Below are positions 1 to 5,086 of a stretch of 5,961 nt of DNA, piece after piece. Position 1 is the stretch's first letter. The number at the start of each line of letters is the position of its first letter. Under the pieces are notes generated by a model. The model was not told where the DNA came from. It made no database searches and was given only the letters and a program-made list of their open reading frames with translations. Origin of the DNA: Lachnospiraceae bacterium (GTDB lineage: Bacteria > Bacillota > Clostridia > Lachnospirales > Lachnospiraceae); NCBI GenBank assembly GCA_003519685.1, contig DOWG01000271.1, forward strand, positions 3,488 through 9,448, in the 5' to 3' direction. The translations under genes and the position numbers were made by a program.

Positions 1-2
1 CT

Positions 3-35
3 GGAAAGCAAATCGAAATAGATGAAAGGGAATAA
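3..35 (+). CDS. Possible 3' tail of an ORF entering from the left edge (partial)
   Basis: An open frame from the window edge encodes GKQIEIDERE and stops at TAA (33-35). The other two plus frames also stop within the first 35 bases. The hydrophilic, charged tail and the strong hairpin starting 37 bases after the stop would suit the end of a gene, but ten codons are too few to assign a family or to be sure it is coding. Confidence 0.2.
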   Translation, partial: GKQIEIDERE

Positions 36-71
36 GAATTGCATCAAAGTAAATTGAAAATGCAACCAGAC

Positions 72-123
72 AAAAGGACCTCCCCGGCAGCAGATTATAT
101 TCTGCTACCGGAGAGGTCCTTTT
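72..123. terminator. Strong 23-bp hairpin terminator, probably bidirectional
   Basis: Arms 72-94 and 101-123 are inverted repeats with a 6-base loop (TTATAT). The stem starts AAAAGGACC and ends GGTCCTTTT, so each strand has an A-run before and a four-T run after the GC-rich stem, which is the layout of a bidirectional intrinsic terminator. Two positions (C83/A112 and C88/A107) are C-A mismatches in a plus-strand RNA but G-U wobbles in a minus-strand RNA, so the minus transcript folds without a mismatch. It could end a plus-strand gene to the left of the window or a minus-strand transcript from the gene-poor stretch to the right. Confidence 0.75.
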
Positions 124-125
124 AA

Positions 126-233
126 ATGTTATATTATGCTGATATTTTAAAGTTTGATGTACTACCCAATTTAGAGATGGAAAAGATAGAATTTTTCGAT
201 TCACTGCCTGATAATTGGACTTATCCAGAATGA
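126..233 (+). pseudogene. Relic of a NUDIX hydrolase C-terminus
   Basis: A 35-codon open stretch begins at ATG 126 and stops at TGA 231, with a second in-frame start-free stop context upstream (TAA 123-125). It encodes YYADI, then LPNLEMEKIEFFDSLPDNW and TYPE. From memory of the family, many NUDIX pyrophosphohydrolases end with a Y-x-A-E/D strand, then E-M/I-x-x-I-x-F-F-D-x-L-P-x-N-W/L-T-Y-P, then usually IQP and a short helix; the resemblance is close over about 25 residues. The catalytic NUDIX box (GX5EX7REUXEEXGU), which lies upstream in these proteins, is absent: the hairpin at 72-123 occupies that place, and the usual IQP tail after TYP is lost. No ribosome binding site precedes the ATG. 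I read it as a dead fragment left by a deletion. Chance resemblance is possible, since no alignment was run. Confidence 0.5.
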
Positions 234-420
234 TGAGGTGAAATAATTCCTATAAATAGGCATACTCCAACTGCATATCAGCAGAACTATAAACGTGAAA
301 TTATCACTTTTCATATTTTCTCCATTATTTGCAGCTATTAATAATTTGATTAACCAGAAAAACCTTCATCTGTTACAAAAGTGACACTTCCTTTGATAAT
401 ACCTGAACTAATTAACTCAA

Positions 421-448
421 CTTTCCCACCACATAGCTGGTGGAAAAG
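421..448. repeat. Inverted repeat forming an 11-bp hairpin
   Basis: Arms 421-431 (CTTTCCCACCA) and 438-448 (TGGTGGAAAAG) pair around the loop CATAGC. The single imperfect pair (C425/A444) is a mismatch in plus-strand RNA and a G-U wobble in minus-strand RNA. There is no immediate T-run on either strand (the plus strand has TTTTT only after eight bases), so it is not a canonical terminator. It may be a degenerate one, or a structured part of a decayed minus-strand gene. Confidence 0.45.
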
Positions 449-487
449 ATTGATTTTTCATGCAAAATTTCCGCATAAATTGCTACA

Positions 488-521
488 TTGACATAAAAAT
501 AGTACCAAACGTTGGTATAAT
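488..521 (+). promoter_or_regulatory. Promoter-like element with perfect palindrome (putative operator)
   Basis: A consensus TATAAT (516-521) is preceded by TGG (513-515), giving an extended -10 element. A perfect TTGACA lies at 488-493, but the 22-base gap is too long for a normal sigma-A promoter, so the extended -10 would have to carry it. The palindrome TACCAAACGTTGGTA (503-517; 6-bp arms around ACG) overlaps the -10, the usual place for a dimeric repressor (TetR or MarR type) to block transcription. No intact gene follows on this strand before the convergent lipoprotein gene; only the 17-codon ORF at 576-629 lies downstream. It may be the surviving control region of a lost gene. Confidence 0.4.
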
Positions 522-649
522 AAGATTAGCAAAACCAAAACCACAAATATCCTTAAAAGTAAAGTGGGTGAATGGATGAGGTTCCAAGCCTTATTTAGGC
601 TTTGTTTGGGTTTAAGCTGGGAAAGTTGAGTAATTAATGATAAAAAGCT

Positions 650-1078
650 TTATTCCTTTTTTCGGTTTTTTAGTGCGATGTTTCTTGTTTCAATAACAAT
701 ATCTTTATCCACAGTATATTTTGTATTGTCTACAATAATTTCGTTTGATAACAGTCCTATTTCAATGGTTTTATCTTTTGTAACCATTTTTATTATTTGA
801 TGTCCATCTTTTGGTTCTTTATTATCTGGTGCCTCAGTCAATATTAGAGATGCAAATTGACTATACATACTATATAAATCATCATTATTATTAATATTTA
901 TTTCTTTACCACCATATAAAAAATCTATTTCAACAATACTATTGTATAAATCCTCTGTAAAAATATCATTATTATATACATTCGAATCAGACGATGTCTT
1001 ATTGCTTTTTTTATTACATGCAGAAAGAATCAAAATTAGGCTAAAAAATAACAATGCAAATATAAAAGTTTTTTTCAT
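650..1078 (-). CDS. Small lipoprotein of unknown function (142 aa)
   Basis: The protein starts MKKTF, has a hydrophobic stretch at residues 5-19 and a lipobox L18-S19-A20-C21, so Cys21 should be lipidated by Lgt and become residue 1 after signal peptidase II, anchoring the protein to the outer face of the membrane. After a Ser/Asn/Lys-rich linker (22-37), the remaining ~100 residues form a small domain with alternating short hydrophobic strands (IVEIDFLYGG, IIKMVTKD, TIEIGLLSNEIIV) and a polar C-terminus ending RKKE. The length and pattern resemble small uncharacterised lipoproteins common in Clostridia; I cannot name the family or a ligand. The start is firm: AAGGAG (1085-1090) lies six bases before the ATG. 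It is divergent from the secreted protease, separated by 333 bp, and monocistronic. A role as an inhibitor or immunity partner for that protease is only a guess from position. It is AT-rich like the protease gene. Confidence 0.85.
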   Translation of the reverse strand: MKKTFIFALLFFSLILILSACNKKSNKTSSDSNVYNNDIFTEDLYNSIVEIDFLYGGKEININNNDDLYSMYSQFASLILTEAPDNKEPKDGHQIIKMVTKDKTIEIGLLSNEIIVDNTKYTVDKDIVIETRNIALKNRKKE

Positions 1079-1101
1079 ATTAATCTCCTTTTTAAAAATT
1101 C

Positions 1102-1131
1102 ATTATAGTTTCTAATTGAAAAAAATGATAA
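1102..1131 (-). promoter_or_regulatory. Candidate promoter of the lipoprotein gene
   Basis: On the minus strand TATAAT (1107-1102) is preceded by TTATCA (1131-1126), a 4/6 match to the -35 consensus, with an 18-base spacer. The -10 lies about 24 bases before the lipoprotein start codon, so the leader would be very short but would still contain the ribosome binding site. The region is so AT-rich that a chance -10 is possible. Confidence 0.35.
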
Positions 1132-1247
1132 TTGATCTTAAAAATATTTTATATTATCAGACTTGTAAATCTATTAGTATAATTTTACTTCTTTATGGAG
1201 AATATGTCAAATGCAAAAGATGGGCATATTATCCTATTTGGAAGACG

Positions 1248-1275
1248 TTGACAATGTAATAATATGGTGTATAAT
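1248..1275 (+). promoter_or_regulatory. Strong sigma-A-type promoter of the protease gene
   Basis: TTGACA (1248-1253) and TATAAT (1270-1275) both match consensus exactly, with a 16-base spacer and TG directly before the -10. Transcription should begin near 1282, giving a leader of about 130 bases before the protease ATG. A second, weaker candidate on the same strand (TTATCA 1154-1159, TATAAT 1178-1183, 18-base spacer) lies about 90 bases upstream. Confidence 0.7.
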
Positions 1276-1294
1276 ACATTATATTAGCTCATAT

Positions 1295-1335
1295 TACCAA
1301 TATATGATAGAAGTGAGTGAATAAAAATATTGGTA
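1295..1335 (+). repeat. Inverted repeat in the protease 5' leader
   Basis: TACCAATAT (1295-1303) and ATATTGGTA (1327-1335) are perfect 9-bp inverted arms around a 23-base loop, inside the long untranslated leader just after the predicted start of transcription. The stem contains only two G-C pairs, so as RNA it would be weak. As DNA the arms look like separated operator half-sites and share TACCAA/TTGGTA with the palindrome at 503-517. The rest of the leader (1336-1397) shows no strong structure or recognised riboswitch. Confidence 0.4.
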
Positions 1336-1411
1336 TATGACTAATTGGTGAAATATGTAATACACAACAGAAAACAGAAATCTTTCAAATTTTTAATAGG
1401 AGGTAACAGTT

Positions 1412-2665
1412 ATGAAAAACATATTTATTAAGGGATTAATAGGGATTATATTTAGTATTGGATTATTGAGTATAGCTGCATCTGCAAAAACAAAAAATAG
1501 TTTAACAATAGAATCCTTAACTGTTCCAAATGATGCTCAGATTTACGCAGAAAATATAGCTTCAGAAATGGTATCTAATGTAAGCTTGAATCCAAGTTTT
1601 TATGGCGTAGATGCTGCTGATTTTTCGGAATGGATGCTTGGTAACCCATATACAATATTTTCAGCTGACAATAATATAGTAAATAATAATGATGTTTATT
1701 ATTTCCCTATTTTGGATGGTGATGAAATAAAGGTTATATTAAGCGTATATAAAGTAAATGGCGAATGGAGTGCAACCATATCAAAAGATAATTCAGATGA
1801 ATTAAATGAATTAGCACAACTGAATGATAATAATGTGTATATGTTATATACATCTGAAGGAAAATTATACGCAGAGAATAAAAATCATAAAAAAATAATT
1901 GAAGAAGTAAAAATTGAAATAGCAAACAAAAATAGTACTTCCGATATAGAGGAATTCATCAATAAATCATTTGAAAAGAAACATAATCTTATAAAAGAAA
2001 AGTTTGGTTCAAATCTTTCTGATGTTAACATCATAGACGTTACGACTAATAACATAAATGTAGGAAGCAAATTGAAAGAAAAGTCAACTCAACTTTCTTA
2101 TGGAAAAGATTCTTCAGGATTAATATCTTCATTAAGCTATACTCCAGCTGTTATAACAATGACAAATGGATACGCATGCGATATGACTGGATGTTTAGTT
2201 CCTCAAACAGATTCTTCAGGGACTTATCAAGGTTTATGTTGGGCAGCTTGTACCGCATCAATAGTAAATTACCGTTTATATGGAACCAAACAATATTATG
2301 CATACAATATTGCTGACTATGAGGGGATTGGTTATTCGACAGGCGCAAGCTTGTCTAAATCTGTAAGCTCTCTAAAGGACTTTGGTGTTAGCGGATATGG
2401 TGCATCTACTACTCAAGCAACTTACTCTACAGTAAAAACCAACATACAAAATGGTTATCCATTAATATTGAGAGCTACATCGTCTGCAAGCGCGGGCCAT
2501 CAAGTGGTACTATTGGGTTATAATATTGGAACATTGAGTAATACTATAACTTTCTATAACCCTGGCACTGACAATGGTGGTACTTCAACTTATAATTCTG
2601 CAGGGACTACATTTACATATGCTGGATATACTTGGACTTGGGTAGGTACTGGATATCATAGGTAA
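1412..2665 (+). CDS. Secreted papain-like cysteine protease with N-terminal propeptide
   Basis: This 417-residue protein appears to be an exported proenzyme. Residues 1-25 are a Sec signal peptide (MKNIFIKG, a hydrophobic core, then AASA) with likely cleavage after A25. Residues ~26-245 are hydrophilic, lack a catalytic motif and probably act as an inhibitory, folding propeptide. The C-terminal ~165 residues carry the papain-type core: GLCWAACTASI with nucleophile C276, GHQVVLLGY with H363, and FYNP with N383 as the likely third residue. Q265 or Q273 could provide the oxyanion hole; Q273 is unusually close to C276. The core resembles clan CA peptidases of the AvrRpt2 (C70), C39-like and staphopain groups; I cannot choose among them. 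C256, C261 and C280 could form disulfides. AGGAGGT (1398-1404) lies seven bases before the ATG. The gene is AT-rich, monocistronic and has its own strong promoter. Likely roles are nutritional proteolysis, cell-surface processing or competition; the substrate is unknown. The gene looks intact. Confidence 0.88.
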   Translation: MKNIFIKGLIGIIFSIGLLSIAASAKTKNSLTIESLTVPNDAQIYAENIASEMVSNVSLNPSFYGVDAADFSEWMLGNPYTIFSADNNIVNNNDVYYFPILDGDEIKVILSVYKVNGEWSATISKDNSDELNELAQLNDNNVYMLYTSEGKLYAENKNHKKIIEEVKIEIANKNSTSDIEEFINKSFEKKHNLIKEKFGSNLSDVNIIDVTTNNINVGSKLKEKSTQLSYGKDSSGLISSLSYTPAVITMTNGYACDMTGCLVPQTDSSGTYQGLCWAACTASIVNYRLYGTKQYYAYNIADYEGIGYSTGASLSKSVSSLKDFGVSGYGASTTQATYSTVKTNIQNGYPLILRATSSASAGHQVVLLGYNIGTLSNTITFYNPGTDNGGTSTYNSAGTTFTYAGYTWTWVGTGYHR

Positions 2666-2722
2666 TTGAAAAAGTAAATTCTACTTTGTAACTTAAAAAG
2701 CTGATAGAAAAAGGAGTTACGT

Positions 2723-2757
2723 ATGGGCAAGGCCATTTTTCGGTGGTTCTTGCCCAT
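2723..2757. terminator. Hairpin between convergent genes, probable shared terminator
   Basis: ATGGGCAAG (2723-2731) pairs perfectly with CTTGCCCAT (2749-2757), and CCA/TGG inside extends the stem across a small internal loop, around TTTTTCGG. It sits 57 bases past the protease stop and 53 bases past the deaminase stop, where a bidirectional terminator is expected. The T-tract is poor: TTGTATT on the plus side, and TTTTT only about 12 bases away on the minus side, so termination may be inefficient. A weaker 6-bp hairpin (2671-2687) lies just after the protease stop. AAGGAG seven bases before the stem's ATG makes this look like a translation start, which I judge accidental. Confidence 0.5.
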
Positions 2758-2810
2758 GATTGTATTACAAATCTGCTTTACAAATTACATATTCGCTTTG
2801 AATGGTGTTT

Positions 2811-3350
2811 CTAATAAGTTTTCTGACTATTCAAAAATTCTTGAACTCGGTCTAAATCTTTTTTGCGTTTTTTTTCAAAATCTTCTTTGTCAAGTTCCAA
2901 AGCATCTTCATATTTTAGAAATTCAACTCCAGATTCTTTAAGCAGCTGTAATCCCAGACCTGTAGGGTATTCTCCCTTAAAAACAACTTTTATTATACCA
3001 GCTTGTATTAAATGAATACAGCAAAATACGCAAGGTTGGGTAGTAACATAAAGTGTCGCGCCATTACAACTTGTACCATGCTTTGCACACTGATTTATGG
3101 CATTAGCTTCAGCATGTCCAGCTCGACAAAGCTCAAGACCTTGTCCTGACGGAATACCCCTATTTTTCCTTTCGCAATAACCTATATCGGTACAATGGAT
3201 AGCGCCGGCAGGAGCACCATTATACCCTGTAGCGATAATCTGTTTATCCTTTATTATAACAGCACCTACTTGCCTTGAAAGGCATGTACTTCTTATTTTG
3301 CTATCCTCTGCTATATCCATAGCCCATTCTGTAAATAACTTTCTATTCAT
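2811..3350 (-). CDS. dCMP deaminase (deoxycytidylate deaminase family)
   Basis: A zinc enzyme of the cytidine deaminase superfamily, predicted to convert dCMP to dUMP, the substrate of thymidylate synthase, in the cytosol. In the 179-residue product the zinc site is complete: H79-A-E81 supplies a zinc ligand and the proton-shuttling glutamate, and P106-C107-x2-C110 the two cysteine ligands. Family signatures ahead of it include VGAVI (28-32), ATGYNGAPAG (40-49), HC-T-D-x-GYC (52-59), PSG (67-69) and ELCRAGHAE (73-81). The length fits bacterial dCMP deaminases of the ComEB/phage T4 Cd type. I start at ATG 3348-3350 because AGGAGG lies six bases upstream; a longer reading from TTG (3363-3365) would translate the ribosome binding site itself. 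The extra C111 after the PCxxC motif replaces a residue that is usually not cysteine. The gene is monocistronic, not in a competence operon, and faces the protease gene. A different deaminase substrate (such as riboflavin precursors) is less likely given the HC/CRAGHAE pattern. Confidence 0.92.
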   Translation of the reverse strand: MNRKLFTEWAMDIAEDSKIRSTCLSRQVGAVIIKDKQIIATGYNGAPAGAIHCTDIGYCERKNRGIPSGQGLELCRAGHAEANAINQCAKHGTSCNGATLYVTTQPCVFCCIHLIQAGIIKVVFKGEYPTGLGLQLLKESGVEFLKYEDALELDKEDFEKKRKKDLDRVQEFLNSQKTY

Positions 3351-3381
3351 TAAATCCCTCCTCAATAAATAATATTTTTTT

Positions 3382-3410
3382 ATTATACACTATTTTTATT
3401 GGCATTTGAA
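3382..3410 (-). promoter_or_regulatory. Promoter of the dCMP deaminase gene
   Basis: On the minus strand TATAAT (3387-3382), directly preceded by GTG, has TTCAAA (3410-3405; 4/6 match) 17 bases upstream. The -10 is about 31 bases before the start codon, leaving a short leader that consists mainly of an A/T-run and the ribosome binding site. Confidence 0.5.
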
Positions 3411-3422
3411 AGTGTATTTTCA

Positions 3423-3452
3423 TTGACTCTTAAGGCTGAAGCACTTTATATA
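3423..3452 (+). promoter_or_regulatory. Possible plus-strand promoter facing away from the deaminase gene
   Basis: TTGACT (3423-3428; 5/6 to consensus) and TATATA (3447-3452; 4/6) are 18 bases apart. No protein-coding gene follows on this strand; a transcript would run about 90 bases into the hairpin at 3517-3543. In DNA this AT-rich it may be fortuitous. Confidence 0.25.
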
Positions 3453-3516
3453 TTTTAAATTAAGTAAATGGTTTGAGGAACATTTTATAGTTTTGATGGT
3501 TACTTATATACTAATT

Positions 3517-3549
3517 AAGTGGAGGATAAAATACCCTCCACTTTTATTA
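3517..3549. terminator. Terminator hairpin downstream of pyk
   Basis: AAGTGGAGG (3517-3525) pairs perfectly with CCTCCACTT (3535-3543) around a 9-base loop. It lies about 87 bases beyond the pyk stop and is the only good hairpin there, so it most likely ends the minus-strand Lit-like/pyk transcript. The T-tract is actually better on the plus strand (TTTTATTATA after the stem) than on the minus strand (TTAATTAG), so it could also end a plus-strand transcript. Confidence 0.65.
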
Positions 3550-3629
3550 TAACAGGACTATTTATGTTAATGATTATTGATTTTAAATCTGCTTTGATAC
3601 AGAAGGGAAATGGATGGCTTGTAAGGCTA

Positions 3630-5060
3630 TTAATATTTGCTTCCTGCAATCTGTACTTTGATCATATTCGTGGTCCCGGAGGTGCCAAGAGGTACGCCTG
3701 CCGTCACCACCGCAAGTTCGCCATCCTTTAAATAGCTGGCATCTTCTACTGCTTGAATTGCATGTTCGATGAGCTCGAAAGTATCATGCTCCAGATCAAT
3801 TAAAAGTGGAGTAACACCCCATGCCATACTTAATTGACGGTATACTTTGGGATCGGTTGTACAGCCCATAATCTGACAGGAAGGGCGGAAACGGGAGATC
3901 ATACGGGCGGTTCGCCCGGAGGTCGTAACGGTGATGATCATCTTCGCATCTAAATCGTGCGCGGTAGTTACCGTAGCGCGGGAGATGGCTTCTGTAATAT
4001 CGGATTTACAATATCTGTCGTCACGCATACGGAAGCGCTTTTTATAGTCAATGTCGGCTTCGGTGCGAACGGCAATCTTTATCATTGTTTTTAATGCTTC
4101 TACAGGATACTTGCCGTTGGCGGTTTCACCGGACAACATAATTGCGCTGGTCCCGTCATAGATAGCATTTGCAACGTCCGTCGCCTCGGCCCGGGTCGGT
4201 CTTGGGTTCTTGATCATGGAATCTAACATCTGCGTAGCAGTAATGACTTGCTTACCGCTGTTATATACCTTCTTAATAATCTCTTTCTGAAGAACGGGTA
4301 CATCTTCATAAGGAATCTCAACACCCATATCTCCGCGGGCAATCATGATTCCGTCTGCAGCTTCAATAATGGAATCGATATTTTGTATTCCCTGTAAGTT
4401 CTCAATTTTTGCAATAATTTTTGTCTGAGATTTATATTTTTTTAGAATCTTCCGAATGTCTTCGACGTCTTCGGCAGATCTTACAAAGGATGCGGCTATA
4501 TAATCATAGTCATGCTCAATTGCAAAAAGGATATCCGAACGATCCTTGTCACTAATGTAAGGCATGGTCAGATGGATTCCGGGAACGTTTACCCCTTTTC
4601 TTGAGGATATGATTCCGCCGTTTTTTACCTTACATATGATATCTGTGGGAGTCATATCCGTGACGTACATCTCAATCAGACCATCATCAATAAGCACCGT
4701 AGTTCCTACTTCAATATCATAGATCAAATTTGGATAACTGATGGAAACCTGGTTTTCATCCCCTTCAATCGGATTGGTTGTCAGGGTAAAGGTCTGACCT
4801 TCGTTAAGCTGAATTTTCTTATCTTCTTTAAATGTGCCGATACGAATTTCCGGTCCCTTGGTATCAAGCAGAGTGGCTACCGGTATATGCAGCTCCTGCC
4901 GCAGTTCCTCCAATTTCTTCAAGCGTCCTAAATGCTCCTCATGGTCCGCATGGGAGAAATTAAAGCGGGCAACATCCATTCCTGCTAATACTAATTCTCT
5001 TAATACATCGTTTCTATCTGTGGAAGGGCCTAATGTACATATTATTTTTGTCTTTCTCAT
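3630..5060 (-). CDS. pyk: Pyruvate kinase, short form
   Basis: Catalyses phosphoenolpyruvate + ADP to pyruvate + ATP, the last step of glycolysis, as a cytosolic tetramer. The 476 residues match the short form (E. coli PykF is about 470) and lack the extra C-terminal PEP-utiliser-like domain of Bacillus-type enzymes of about 585. Visible landmarks are R32-F-N34-F-S36 (PEP and K+ site), D66-T-K-G-P-E-I-R73, a B domain around residues 70-165, the signature KIENLQGI with catalytic K218 and metal ligand E220, RGDMGVEIP with D244, ATQMLDSM with T276, NPRPTRAEATDVANA (285-299), and a C-terminal domain with TTSGRTARMISRFRP, which corresponds in position to the sugar-phosphate effector loop. T67, K68 and E71 match K+-dependent enzymes. 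AAAGGAG (5069-5075) sits eight bases before the ATG. It is the second gene of an operon, 26 bp after the Lit-like membrane protein. Its base composition is clearly richer in G+C than the protease and lipoprotein genes, as expected of a core gene. All catalytic residues are present. Confidence 0.98.
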   Translation of the reverse strand: MRKTKIICTLGPSTDRNDVLRELVLAGMDVARFNFSHADHEEHLGRLKKLEELRQELHIPVATLLDTKGPEIRIGTFKEDKKIQLNEGQTFTLTTNPIEGDENQVSISYPNLIYDIEVGTTVLIDDGLIEMYVTDMTPTDIICKVKNGGIISSRKGVNVPGIHLTMPYISDKDRSDILFAIEHDYDYIAASFVRSAEDVEDIRKILKKYKSQTKIIAKIENLQGIQNIDSIIEAADGIMIARGDMGVEIPYEDVPVLQKEIIKKVYNSGKQVITATQMLDSMIKNPRPTRAEATDVANAIYDGTSAIMLSGETANGKYPVEALKTMIKIAVRTEADIDYKKRFRMRDDRYCKSDITEAISRATVTTAHDLDAKMIITVTTSGRTARMISRFRPSCQIMGCTTDPKVYRQLSMAWGVTPLLIDLEHDTFELIEHAIQAVEDASYLKDGELAVVTAGVPLGTSGTTNMIKVQIAGSKY

Positions 5061-5086
5061 GGTTTATGCTCCTTTGATCTGTTCAA

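Larger units (their letters stand above)
234..649. other. Gene-poor stretch with hairpin, palindromic promoter and protein-like scraps
   Basis: No intact gene of normal length is visible. On the minus strand, 350-427 is open and reads GKVELISSGIIKGSVTF followed by VTDEGFSG and a stop, which looks like a real protein end but belongs to no family I recognise; its upstream frame is closed by a stop after a few more codons. Also on the minus strand, 201-314 is a 37-codon ORF (start MKSDNFTFIVLLICSWSMP) with GGAG five bases before its ATG. On the plus strand, 576-629 encodes MRFQALFRLCLGLSWES with no clear ribosome binding site. These suggest decayed genes. A small dyad (AAGCC 586-590 with GGCTT 598-602) is too weak to call. 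Confidence 0.4.

Noticed and set aside
39..65. TTGCAT/ATGCAA inverted repeat near the left edge
   Set aside because: Only 6-bp arms with a long AT-rich gap; expected by chance.
1201..1230. AATATG/CATATT dyad upstream of the protease promoter
   Set aside because: Six AT-rich base pairs with an 18-base gap; not distinguishable from background in this region.
1204..1251. 15-codon ORF (MSNAKDGHIILFGRR) in the divergent promoter region, GGAG just upstream, considered as a signalling peptide
   Set aside because: The gap between GGAG and ATG is only three bases, there is no export signal, and it ends on top of the protease promoter's -35; too short to support.
1734..2348. Three short minus-strand ORFs inside the protease gene
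   Set aside because: They lie wholly within the protease coding sequence, lack ribosome binding sites and have composition expected of antisense frames.
2723..2941. 72-codon plus-strand ORF with AAGGAG before its ATG
   Set aside because: Two thirds of it is antisense to the well-supported deaminase gene, its first codons form the hairpin stem, and the protein resembles nothing recognisable.
3519..3731. 70-codon plus-strand ORF across the pyk 3' end
   Set aside because: It overlaps the terminator hairpin and the conserved C-terminus of pyruvate kinase, with no ribosome binding site.
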